Below, piece by piece: positions 18,936 through 27,422 of a DNA stretch of 64,000 nucleotides. The notes beneath the pieces are model-generated. The model saw only the letters and a list, made by a program, of their open reading frames with translations. It was not told the DNA's origin and searched no databases. Within the stretch, counting starts at the first letter, position 1. Every line of letters begins with the position of its first letter. This DNA is from Tautonia sociabilis (GTDB lineage: Bacteria; Planctomycetota; Planctomycetia; Isosphaerales; Isosphaeraceae). The position numbers and the translations under genes were made by a program. Location: positions 1 through 64,000 of the forward strand of contig NZ_RYZH01000019.1 in assembly GCF_003977685.1 (NCBI RefSeq), in the 5' to 3' direction.

Positions 18936-19349
18936 CTGGAATCCTCCGGCGGATGATGAAAGATCGTCGGGACTGCGGGAAGGAGAGGAGGAGGACGCCC
19001 AGGATGCGTCGGCGGGGAAAAACTGGCGTCAGTCCCGCAGGGGTGTTGAATACTTCTTTTTCACACTCTATCCCTTCAGACATCCTCACGCAAGCGTCAA
19101 CACCGGAAATCAAGCTCAACTGCCAATCCGGGATCAATTCCTTGATTCAGGATAATGTCCGGTCCTCCGCGGGATCGGATCGGAGGGGGCGCTCCTCCCG
19201 GGGGGGATTGGCGGCCCGGCCGTCCGACCGCTTGGCGCGGGGGGTGTCCATCGGTCACAGTTGACCGGACGAGCGGCCCGCCGGGTGTTCCGGGACGGGA
19301 CCGCGACGACGGGAGATGCCGGACGAGACGAAAGGACGAGGCGACGCTC
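18936..19349. other. Divergent intergenic region, relatively AT-rich
   Basis: No gene is supported. The part around 19040-19150 is noticeably more AT-rich than its surroundings and lies between the minus-strand lipoprotein/DUF1559 pair and argG, so it probably holds promoters for both. I could not fix convincing -35/-10 pairs. Confidence 0.45.
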
Positions 19350-20612
19350 GTGGCACGCGACAAGGTGGTGCTGGCATACAGCGGTGGACTCGACACGTCG
19401 GTGGCCGTCAAGTGGATCAACGAGACCTACGGTCTCGACGTGATCGCCTACACGTGCGACCTGGGCCAGGGGCAGGACATCGCGGCGATTCGGGAGAAGG
19501 CGCTGCGGACCGGGGCGGTCGAGGCGATCGCCGAGGACGTGCGCAACCTGTTCGTCGATTACTTCGCCTTCCCCTCGCTGATGGCGGGGGCGCTGTATGA
19601 AGGCAAGTACCCGCTGGCGACGGCGCTGGGCCGGCCTTTGATCGCCCAGCGGATGATCCAGGTCGCTCGGGACCACGGCGCGGTGGCCGTCGCCCACGGC
19701 TGCACGGGCAAGGGGAACGATCAGGTCCGCTTCGACGTGACGTTCCAGACCCTGGCGCCGGACCTGAAGATCATCGCCCCGGTCCGAGAGTGGAAGTGGA
19801 CGCGGACCGAGGAGCTGAAGTTCGCCGCCGAGCACGGGATCGAGGTCGAGGCGACCAAGGAGAAGATCTTCAGCACCGACCAGAACCTCTGGGGCCGTTC
19901 CATCGAGGCCGGCATCCTCGAGGATCCCTGGGTCGAGCCGCCTCCGGAGACGTTCCAGTGGACCGTCGATCCCAAGGCGGCCCCGGACGAGCCCGAGTTG
20001 GTGGAGATCACCTTCGAGCAGGGCCGGCCGGTTGCGCTGAACGGCGTCGAGACCGACGGCGTGCCGCTGATCGAGAAGCTCAACGCGATCGCCGGCCGGC
20101 ATGGTGTGGGGCGGATCGACCATATCGAGAATCGGCTGGTGGGGATCAAGTCCCGGGAGATCTACGAGGCGCCGGCGGCCCTGGTGTTGCACGAGGCGCA
20201 CCGGGAGATCGAGTTCCTGACCCTCTCCAAGGAAGCCCTCCGGTTCAAGACGCAGGTCAGCCAGACGTATGCCGACCTGATCTACAACGGCCTCTGGTTT
20301 AGCGCGCTGCACCAGGACCTGATGGCGTTCGTCGCCTCGAACCAGCAGTACGTCTCGGGGGTGGCCCGGATCAAGCTGTTCAAGGGCTCGACGGCGATCG
20401 TCGGCCGCAAGAGCGAGCACAGCCTGTATCGGCACGAGCTGGCGACCTACGAGGAGGGGGACCAGTACGACGCCTCGGCGGCCCTCGGGTTCATCACGAT
20501 CCACGGCCTCGGCCAGAAGACGCAGGCCCAGCACCAGATGCTCAAGGGGCCCGGCGGCGGCCGTCGGATGGAGCTGCCGAGCATCATCCCGCCCAGGGAG
20601 CCGGGGGCCTGA
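19350..20612 (+). CDS. argG: Argininosuccinate synthase
   Basis: A 420-residue enzyme joining citrulline and aspartate with ATP, the penultimate step of arginine synthesis. The GTG at 19350 is chosen because the protein then starts ARDKVVLAYSGGLDTSVAVKW, with the PP-loop AYSGGLDTS at residues 9-17. Other family blocks: the HGCTGKGNDQVRF citrulline/aspartate-binding motif, IIAPVREWKWTR, and STDQNLWGRSIEAGILEDP. Length is slightly above the usual 400. The upstream open frame to 19155 is not protein-like. It stands alone, with no other arg genes in the window. Confidence 0.97.
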   Translation: MARDKVVLAYSGGLDTSVAVKWINETYGLDVIAYTCDLGQGQDIAAIREKALRTGAVEAIAEDVRNLFVDYFAFPSLMAGALYEGKYPLATALGRPLIAQRMIQVARDHGAVAVAHGCTGKGNDQVRFDVTFQTLAPDLKIIAPVREWKWTRTEELKFAAEHGIEVEATKEKIFSTDQNLWGRSIEAGILEDPWVEPPPETFQWTVDPKAAPDEPELVEITFEQGRPVALNGVETDGVPLIEKLNAIAGRHGVGRIDHIENRLVGIKSREIYEAPAALVLHEAHREIEFLTLSKEALRFKTQVSQTYADLIYNGLWFSALHQDLMAFVASNQQYVSGVARIKLFKGSTAIVGRKSEHSLYRHELATYEEGDQYDASAALGFITIHGLGQKTQAQHQMLKGPGGGRRMELPSIIPPREPGA

Positions 20613-20742
20613 GGGCGGCGGCCCGATCGCCGGAGGAAGAGGCGAGCCGGCAGGAGTCGGATCGGGAGCGGCCGGCGGCGATCGGCCCTCCCGACCCCGT
20701 CTCCGGTCTTCTGGCCTCCGTCTTCTCCCCTCCTCCCCCCGG

Positions 20743-21960
20743 TTACTCCTCCGCAGGACGGAGCCGGCGCCCCTGGACAATGACGACCCAGCCGGTGTCT
20801 CGGAGGCCGTCGGGGCCCCGGGCGATGACGGGGTGGAAGGCCGCCAGTCCGAGTCCGTCGGGGGGGCCGACGAAGGGGTCGGCGAAGTTGGGGTCGATGG
20901 CCAGGCCGGGGTTCTGGCCGTCTCTGCCGGGAAGAGGCAACATGACCTCCGAGCGAAGCCGCACCAGTCGGGAGACGAGTTCGGGGGAGAGATAGCGTCG
21001 GAGGGGATCGGGGCCCAGGGCCGAGAGAGCCGGATGCTGGAGGATCAGGCCGGCGGTGCCGGTGGCGTCGACTCGGGTATCGACGAGCATGGCGACGAGG
21101 TCGGAGTCGGCCCCCGTGCGGAGCACGTCGAAGTCGCCAATCTCGACGGAGAGCCCGAGCACCCCCAGAGCGGAGCCGTCCGGATCGGTCGGGTCGCTGA
21201 TCGGGATCGAGAAGGTGGTCATTGGGTTGCCGGTGGCGACGCTCCGGTAGACGAGCGTCTGGTGGAGCCCTCGGACCATCTCGAGACGGCCCTCTTGCTC
21301 CAGGCGAGCAGCCTCGGCGGGGTCGAGGTCGCGGCCAAGGCCGTGGAAGTAGTCACGATAGGCGAAGTTCTGGCCGACGGAGCCCCCGAATGGGGCGCGG
21401 GCGAGCTGGGTGCCGTCCGGTCCGGTGACGAACCAGTTGGACGAGATGACCGTCGCCTCGTGGAGCCGGGAGACGGACTCGAGCCAGTCCTGCAAGGCCT
21501 TGCGTGCCCGGGGATCGTCGGGGGAGGCGACCGCGGCGGCGAGCGTCTCGGAGGCGAGGGGGGAGGCGGCCTCGGCCTGGAGGACGCGGCCGATGGCCGA
21601 GACCTCTCTCGCGATCGTCTCGGCAGCGAAACTCGCCGCTCCCCGGACGACCCGGGCGTGCGACGCCTCGGCCCGCGCTCGGGCCTCGGCCTCGAGCCTC
21701 CGGAGCCGATCGGCCTCGGCGAAGGCGATCCGGGCCTGTTCGGTGGCCAGTTGCTCGCTCCGGGCGGCGAGCTGGGAGAAGGCGGCGGCGCCCATCGAGA
21801 CGAGCGCGACGACCGACAGGGCCACGAAGCCGGCCAGCACCCCCGAGCGGTTGCGGCGCCCCCAGCGCCCGAGCCGGGCCAGGGGAGACTCCCGCCAGGC
21901 CGAGACGGGCTCGTCGGCCAGCCAGCGGCGGAGGTCGTCGGCCAGGGCCCGGGCGGAGGG
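20743..21960 (-). pseudogene. C-terminal half of an interrupted Ser/Thr kinase-sensor gene
   Basis: This segment is in the same frame as the kinase gene 21961-23235 and is separated from it only by a TAG at 21961-21963. The first residues after the stop (PSARALADDLRRWLADEP) are the conserved end of planctomycete kinase domains, normally preceded by DRY, so TAG most likely replaced a TAT or TAC. Then come a membrane helix (VLAGFVALSVVALVSMGAAAF), a coiled coil (about 55 residues) and an extracytoplasmic Cache/sensor-like domain with SNWFVTGPDGTQLARAP and FAYRDYFHGLGRD. No stop or frameshift occurs in the remaining 405 codons. It could be expressed by stop read-through, by internal initiation at 21840 or not at all; a sequencing error is also possible. 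Confidence 0.75.
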
Positions 21961-23235
21961 CTAGCGGTCCTCGGGGCGGGCGGCCATCGCCTTGCGGCAG
22001 ATCGCCTCCAGCGCCCGGGGAACGCGGCGGTTGACCGCCCGAGGGGGAGGGATCTTCCCCTGGTCGACACGACGGAAGACCTCCGTGCCGTGCACGCCGC
22101 GCAGCGGGGCCTCGCCGGTGATCAGGTGGTAGAGGGTGGCGCCGAGGCCGTAGACGTCGGTCGGGGCACCGAAGCGGTCGAGCTCGCCCCGGACCTGCTC
22201 GGGGCTCATGTAGCGCGGCGTGCCGGTCGGCGCGCCCTCGACCTCCTCGGGCAGGTGCAACTCGTCGGTCTTGACGGGTGCCTCGCCACTGGCTCCCGAG
22301 GCGCTGAGCGGCTCGCCCAGGGGGCGGGCCAGGCCCCAGTCGACGACGAGGGTCTCGCCGTAGGGACCGAGCATGATGTTGTCGGGCTTGATGTCGCGAT
22401 GGATCACCCCCCGGCTGTGGGCGTATTCGATCGTGTCGCAGGCGACGAGGAAGCGTTCGAGCAGTTGCCGGCTGGAGAAGGAGCGGCGAACCGGGTCGAA
22501 CCCGGATTTGCCCCCCTTGTGCAGGCGGTCGATCGCCTCGGCCAGGGTGTCGCCTCGGATGAGGCGCATGGCGTAGTACGGCAGGCCGTCGCTGGAGGTG
22601 CCCATGCCGTAGATCGGGACGATCCCCGGGTGCTCGAGCTTGCCGGTGATCTCGGCCTCGAGCAGAAACCGGGCCCGGCTGTGGGGGTCGTCGGCGTACC
22701 GGAGCTTGATCTCCTTCAGCGCGACCTGACGCCCCAGCTCCTCGTCCCGGGCGACTGAGATGATCCCCAGGCCCCCTTCGTTATGGGGTCTCAGGATGCG
22801 GAACCGGCCGCGGCCACTGAGGTGCCCGCCCCGGGACAAAGGATGGGACGCCGTCGGCAGCGGGCCGAAGACCGGCTCCGTCCCCCCGATCGTCTCGACG
22901 GCCATCGTCCGCCACCGACCGTTGCCGGGCGGCTCCGCCTCGGAGCCGGCGAAGGCCTCGACCCCGGAGGAGGCCCGGCCGAGCACCAGGGGCTCGAGCA
23001 GGGCGTGAGTCTGGGGGGGGATCAGGCCCCGCTCCAGGAGGATCGCGTCGAGGCCCCGGGCCCGGGTCGATGCCCATTCCGCCAGCGCCCCGGCGAGGTC
23101 ACCCTGCGAGATCATCCCGAGCTGCAGGGCCATCAGGCCGTACAGGACGTTGGCGTCGGACTGGGGCGCGAGCATCAGGACGAGTTCCTGTCTCCCCCGG
23201 CTCCCGGCCGGACGGCGGCCCGGTCGACTCGCCAC
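21961..23235 (-). CDS. Serine/threonine protein kinase, cut short by an in-frame TAG
   Basis: A 424-residue N-terminal half containing a complete-looking Hanks-type kinase. Start is GTG 23235 or, equally possible, ATG 23175. Residues about 25-90 form a helical region typical of planctomycete kinases. Kinase motifs: glycine loop NEGGLGIISVA, VALKEIK lysine near residue 175, catalytic HRDIKPDNIML, DWG in place of DFG (VVDWGLAR), GTPRYMSPEQ activation/P+1 segment and DVYGLGATLYHLITG. It stops after AARPEDR at 21961, removing only the last helix of the kinase fold, the membrane anchor and the sensor domain found downstream in the same frame. If expressed as is, it would be a soluble kinase. Substrate unknown. 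Confidence 0.85.
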   Translation of the reverse strand: MASRPGRRPAGSRGRQELVLMLAPQSDANVLYGLMALQLGMISQGDLAGALAEWASTRARGLDAILLERGLIPPQTHALLEPLVLGRASSGVEAFAGSEAEPPGNGRWRTMAVETIGGTEPVFGPLPTASHPLSRGGHLSGRGRFRILRPHNEGGLGIISVARDEELGRQVALKEIKLRYADDPHSRARFLLEAEITGKLEHPGIVPIYGMGTSSDGLPYYAMRLIRGDTLAEAIDRLHKGGKSGFDPVRRSFSSRQLLERFLVACDTIEYAHSRGVIHRDIKPDNIMLGPYGETLVVDWGLARPLGEPLSASGASGEAPVKTDELHLPEEVEGAPTGTPRYMSPEQVRGELDRFGAPTDVYGLGATLYHLITGEAPLRGVHGTEVFRRVDQGKIPPPRAVNRRVPRALEAICRKAMAARPEDR

Positions 23236-23398
23236 TCAATGGCCGACTTCCCCGGATCCGCCCTCCCATGAAAGCACCCTCGACCCGACTTTGCGACGGT
23301 CAACGGGAGAAAAACCGGGAGGAGGGGGGCTGAACACCTGGCCGATGCGGCTCCGCATCGATCGTGTCGTCGAGATTCACCATCCGAAGCCGACGCGA

Positions 23399-23848
23399 TC
23401 AGAACGCCTTGCGGCTGTCGAGCAGGAGCGTGACGGGGCCGTCATTGACCAGTTCCACCTGCATCGTGGCTCGGAAGACGCCCGAGGCCGTTGGAAGACC
23501 GAGGGACGCGAGGCGACGGCAGAAGTCGCCGTACAGGCGTTCGGCCTCGGCGGGGTCGGCGGCGGCGTCGAAGCCGGGGCGGCGGCCCTTGCGGCAGTCG
23601 CCGAGCAAGGTGAACTGGCTGACGACGAGCACACCGCCGCCGACCTCGCCGACGGCAAGGTTCATTTTCCCGGCCTCATCCTCGAAGGCGCGAAGGCCGG
23701 CGACCTTCTTGGCCAGCCAGTCGGCGTCCGCCTCGGCGTCCCCCTTCGCCACGCCGAGCAGGACGAGCCAGCCGCGATCAATCCGACCGACGGTCTGGCC
23801 GTCGACCTCGACCGAGGCCCGGGAGACACGCTGGAGGACGGCTCGCAT
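23399..23848 (-). CDS. dtd: D-aminoacyl-tRNA deacylase
   Basis: A 149-residue proofreading enzyme that removes D-amino acids (and glycine) from mischarged tRNA. It begins [23 protein letters not shown], the family N-terminus, has the catalytic SQFTLLGD motif (about 77-84) and the cross-subunit Gly-cisPro motif NDGPVTLLL near the C-terminus. Length matches the normal 145-150. It lies between the kinase gene and asparagine synthetase on the same strand, about 160 and 200 bases away, with no obvious functional tie. Confidence 0.95.
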   Translation of the reverse strand: MRAVLQRVSRASVEVDGQTVGRIDRGWLVLLGVAKGDAEADADWLAKKVAGLRAFEDEAGKMNLAVGEVGGGVLVVSQFTLLGDCRKGRRPGFDAAADPAEAERLYGDFCRRLASLGLPTASGVFRATMQVELVNDGPVTLLLDSRKAF

Positions 23849-24044
23849 GCTGGTCGCTCCGACTCGCTGAGGGGTTGGAGAGCGGGCCCGACGAAGGCGA
23901 TCGGGAGGAATCGGGCGTCAGGTCGCCTCGCCCCCGGCCGATCCGGGAGGCGGGCGCCCCCGACCGGCGACAGGGCGAGGCGATCGATCCCGGCCGAGGT
24001 CCATCGGGGAAGCCTCGGGCCGGGTGCGAGCCCTTGAATCGGGA

Positions 24045-26060
24045 TCAGCCCGCGATCGGCAGCGCGGCGTCCGATGCCGACCGGACCTTGTAGCGCCCCG
24101 GCGTGCGGTTCCCGGCGAAGGCGGCGGCATCCCAGGTCGGCAGGTCGCAGAGCCCGCCGCCGCAGTACAGGTGGTGCCAGAGCTGCGTGGCGACGACGGA
24201 GGTCAGGCCGATCTGCATGATCAGCCGCCGGGGGGTGATCCGGGGCAGGCGAACCTGCAAGGAACGCTCTCGGGAGACGGCTTCGGGGTCGAAGTAGCCG
24301 CTGGCGCGGAGGGAATCGGGGCTGAGGAGCTGGTCGACCCAGCCGGGGCGGTGCGGCCCGAGGAAGGTGGGGGCGAACGAGGCGCGGAACATCGTCTTCG
24401 GACGGTTGGCAATGCGGGCGGGGAGCGTCCGCTCGGCAACCTTGCGGAGGATCCACTTCTCGGTCTTGCCCCGGAGCTTGTACTCGGGGGCGATCTTCGA
24501 GGCGAAGGCGATCACATCATCATCGAGGAACGGGTAGCGCGCCTCGACGGAGGAGTGCATCGCGATCCGGTCCCCCTTGGGGATCATCAGCAGGCCGGCG
24601 AGCATGACCTTGTAGCCGACGTAGAGCGACTGGTTCAGAGGGGCCCAGCGCTTCATGTTCGGATTGGTCAGATCCAGGTCGTCGAACGGGTGGTGGTCGC
24701 CGAGGCGGTCCCGCATGTCCCGAGAGAAGACGAGGGTGGAGGCCTGGGAGATGGCCTCGAACATGTCCTGCTGGATAGGGCGGGTGCCCTGCATCGCCTC
24801 GACGGCGGCGGGGCGGCGGGCGTCCCGGCCGCCGAGGACGCGGAACATCAGCTCGCGGCCGAGGGTCATGGGGGCTCGGCCGAAGCGGCGGAAGGAGCGA
24901 TCCCGCATCTGCTGGAACTTGAACCAGGCGTAGCCGGCGAAGGCCTCGTCGGCCCCCTCTCCGGTGAGCACGACCTTGTAGCCCTCGCCGTGAACGGCGG
25001 CGGCCAGCCGCATCAGGCAGGCGCAGGAGGTGTCGAAGACCGGCCCCTCGGCCGCGACGACCAGCTCGGGGTACGCCTCGGCGATCCGGGCGCGGTCCAT
25101 CGTCACCGTCGTCAGCGGCGAGCCGAGCGCCGCGGCCGCCTCGGCCGATTGCGGCCGTTCGTCCGGCCCGGCGCGATCGAGGCCGATGGTGAACGACGGC
25201 ACCGCCTGGCCCCGGTGTCGGGAGCTGAGGCCGAGCACCACGGTCGAATCGAGCCCGCCGCTGATGTAGCTGACCACCGGCACATCGCCCCGGAGGCGAC
25301 GCTCCACGGACTGCCGCATCAGGGCCTCCAGCTCGTCGACCAGCGGGGTCGGGTCGTCGAGCCGAACCTCGTCGCCAGCATCGGGGAAATCAAGGTCCCA
25401 GTATTTCTTCAGTTCGACCCGGCCGTCTCGGACGAGGAGGTAATGGCCGGGGGGGATCGACTTGACCCCCTCGAAGAACGTGCGGGTGGTGCCGGCCGAG
25501 AAGAAGGCGAACAGGTGGTCGACGCCCTTCGGGTCGGGCCGGGCCTCGACCAAGCCGGAGCGGAGCAGGGCCTTGACCTCCGATCCCCAGAGCAGCCAAC
25601 CGTCGCGCTCCGCGTAGTAGAGCGGGGCGATGCCGGCGCGGTCTCGGCCAAGGATCAGGGTGCGGGTCTTGCGGTCCCACAGCGAGACGGCGAACTGGCC
25701 CCGAGCCTTCTCGAACATGCGATCGCCGAGGTCCTCGTAGAGATGGACCCACAGCTCGGTGTCGCATCGAGTGGCGGGGCGGTGGCCGCGGTCGAGGATC
25801 TCTCGGTAGAGTTCGGGGTACTCGAACAGCTCCCCGTTGAAGGCGACCCAGACGGTGCCGTCCTCGTTGCAGAGAGGCTGGCGGCCGCCGGAGAGGTCCA
25901 CGATCGCCAGCCGACGGGCGCCGAGGGCGACGCCGGGCTCGAGGTGAACGTGCTCGTCGTCCGGCCCGCGGTGGGCGATTGCGTCGGTCATCGCCCGGAG
26001 CCGGGCCTCGGGAAAGGAGCGATGGCCGCGCAGGTCCAGCGCGCCGGCGATTCCGCACAT
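24045..26060 (-). CDS. asnB: Asparagine synthetase (glutamine-hydrolysing)
   Basis: A 671-residue cytoplasmic enzyme making asparagine, or amidating a related substrate, with glutamine as nitrogen donor. The N-terminal Ntn-type glutaminase begins MCGIAGALD (Cys2 nucleophile), followed by AHRGPDDEH, ARRLAIVDLSGGRQPL and FNGELFEYPEL. The C-terminal synthetase domain has the PP-loop SYISGGLDSTVVLGL around residue 270 and VVLTGEGADEAFAGY. Residues KGDRIAMHSSVEARYPFLDD also fit. Longer than E. coli AsnB (about 550), in line with the asn_synth_AEB group often found in polysaccharide or exosortase loci, but none of those genes is adjacent here. Confidence 0.93.
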   Translation of the reverse strand: MCGIAGALDLRGHRSFPEARLRAMTDAIAHRGPDDEHVHLEPGVALGARRLAIVDLSGGRQPLCNEDGTVWVAFNGELFEYPELYREILDRGHRPATRCDTELWVHLYEDLGDRMFEKARGQFAVSLWDRKTRTLILGRDRAGIAPLYYAERDGWLLWGSEVKALLRSGLVEARPDPKGVDHLFAFFSAGTTRTFFEGVKSIPPGHYLLVRDGRVELKKYWDLDFPDAGDEVRLDDPTPLVDELEALMRQSVERRLRGDVPVVSYISGGLDSTVVLGLSSRHRGQAVPSFTIGLDRAGPDERPQSAEAAAALGSPLTTVTMDRARIAEAYPELVVAAEGPVFDTSCACLMRLAAAVHGEGYKVVLTGEGADEAFAGYAWFKFQQMRDRSFRRFGRAPMTLGRELMFRVLGGRDARRPAAVEAMQGTRPIQQDMFEAISQASTLVFSRDMRDRLGDHHPFDDLDLTNPNMKRWAPLNQSLYVGYKVMLAGLLMIPKGDRIAMHSSVEARYPFLDDDVIAFASKIAPEYKLRGKTEKWILRKVAERTLPARIANRPKTMFRASFAPTFLGPHRPGWVDQLLSPDSLRASGYFDPEAVSRERSLQVRLPRITPRRLIMQIGLTSVVATQLWHHLYCGGGLCDLPTWDAAAFAGNRTPGRYKVRSASDAALPIAG

Positions 26061-26169
26061 GAGTGGGGGTCCTCCCGTCCGAGGGGTGTCAGGTCCGAGG
26101 GGTCGAGTCCGGTCCAGTCCGGAGGGGCCTGGCGGGTCGGTCGGGACGAAGGGGGAGCAGGCTCGCCCG

Positions 26170-26322
26170 TCACGAATCGCGAGGAATCACCAGCGGAACC
26201 AGCGTCGGCTTTGGCCGACGGCGGGCCCCCAACCAGTATACCAACGCGCCGAAGCCTCGGGTGATCAGGCCGCCGACGTGGAGGACCAGCCCGCGGGCTC
26301 CGAGAGGGACGTAGAACGGCAC
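26170..26322 (-). CDS. Possible 50-residue hydrophobic small protein overlapping the nitrilase gene
   Basis: A short frame starts at GTG 26322, with GAGGAG 7 bases upstream, and ends at 26170. It overlaps the last 58 bases of the nitrilase-family gene in a different phase. The sequence (PFYVPLGARGLVLHVGGLITRG and onward, with FGALVYWLGARRRPK) has protein character: an amphipathic or membrane-seeking middle and a basic tail. Either it is a separate overlapping small gene or it is the true C-terminus of the nitrilase, reached by a one-base frameshift in the CCCCC run at about 26339-26343. Both readings are inference from composition and the ribosome site. Confidence 0.45.
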   Translation of the reverse strand: MPFYVPLGARGLVLHVGGLITRGFGALVYWLGARRRPKPTLVPLVIPRDS

Positions 26323-27128
26323 GGCGAGGCTCCTCGATCGGGGGACGACGACGGGACGGAGAGCGAGGCGATGACCACCGCTTCTTCCGAGCCGGCTCGG
26401 ACGGGCAGGCCGCGGGCCCCGTCGCAGAGCGAGCTGCGGCCGGCGAAGCGGTCGACAATCCGGGGCATCATGGGGATCGTCGTCTCGGTCTCGCCGCACA
26501 TGTTGGCGAAGACGACCGGGATGCCCAGGTCCCGGGACACGAGCCTGGGGATCTCCCCGGAGAGCGGGCCAAGGTTCCCGAACAACCAGTGCGGCCGGCC
26601 GGAGCGGCGGTCGGCGAAGTCGGGCCAGGCGGCCGAGACGATCGCCAGGTCGATGCGCCCCCGATAATCGCGCCAGACCCGCCGATAGATCATGTCGGCG
26701 CAGATCGCCAGACCGATTCGCCCCCAGGGGGTCGACACGACGAGCGGGTCTCGGCCCCGGCGGAACCGGGTGCACTCCCAGAAGACGAGGTGGCGTTTGC
26801 GATAGACGTCGAGCCGGCCGTCGGGCAGGAGGACGGCGAGCGAGTCGTACAGATGCCCGGCGTGATGCTCGACGAAGCCGGCGGCGACCGCCATCCCCCA
26901 GCGTCGGCTGAAGTGGCGGAGGGCTCGGATCGTGGGACCCGACCCGTCCTCGGCCAGCGGGCCGTACCGCCCCCGGGCACAGTACCCCGTGTTGAACATC
27001 TCGGGGAGCACGGCGAGTTCGACACCGTCGTCCCGGCACCGCGAGAGGTGCGACAGGGCGCGATCGAGGTTGCCGGAGACGTCGCCCGGCTCGCTGCGCA
27101 TCTGGATCGCCGCGGCACGCACTTGCAC
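26265..27128 (-). CDS. Carbon-nitrogen hydrolase (nitrilase superfamily)
   Basis: A 287-residue amidase-type enzyme. The GTG at 27128 is preferred: GGAGGG lies 8 bases upstream and the protein then starts QVRAAAIQMRSEPGD, the family's first strand. The longer frame to 27422 is low-complexity. The catalytic triad is visible: Glu43 in VLPEMFNTGY, Lys111 in VYRKRHLVFWE and Cys143 in GLAICADMIYRR. The last 25 residues (after VVIASLSVP) turn Ser/Pro-rich, unlike a nitrilase C-terminus, while another phase just there looks protein-like, so a frameshift near 26340 is possible. Substrate unknown; the family hydrolyses amides, carbamoyl compounds or nitriles. Confidence 0.85.
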   Translation of the reverse strand: MQVRAAAIQMRSEPGDVSGNLDRALSHLSRCRDDGVELAVLPEMFNTGYCARGRYGPLAEDGSGPTIRALRHFSRRWGMAVAAGFVEHHAGHLYDSLAVLLPDGRLDVYRKRHLVFWECTRFRRGRDPLVVSTPWGRIGLAICADMIYRRVWRDYRGRIDLAIVSAAWPDFADRRSGRPHWLFGNLGPLSGEIPRLVSRDLGIPVVFANMCGETETTIPMMPRIVDRFAGRSSLCDGARGLPVRAGSEEAVVIASLSVPSSSPDRGASPCRSTSLSEPAGWSSTSAA

Positions 27129-27422
27129 GAGTCGGCCCTCCGAGGCCAGGACCGGGGCGGCCCCCTCCCGGGACTCGACGGGCCCAGAGGAAGCCACCCT
27201 CGGTTCAATCGGTCGATCCGTGACCGAACTCCAGCCGGATTCGTCCCGGGAGCGAGCGCACCCCGATCCGACCCGGGCGATCGGCGCGACCGGAAGGTCC
27301 CGGTGTCCCTTCGGTCGGCCGGTCGCCCGGACTTTAGCCATTCCCCTTCGGGTTGAACAGGTCAAGTCCGCCACCGCGGTTCCCGCCGAGCGCCGAGGCG
27401 TCGGGGACCGGCTGGCAGACAA

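Noticed and set aside
24024..26264. Plus-strand frame of 746 codons opposite asparagine synthetase
   Set aside because: Mirror of a clear asnB gene on the minus strand with all motifs; the plus frame has no family features.
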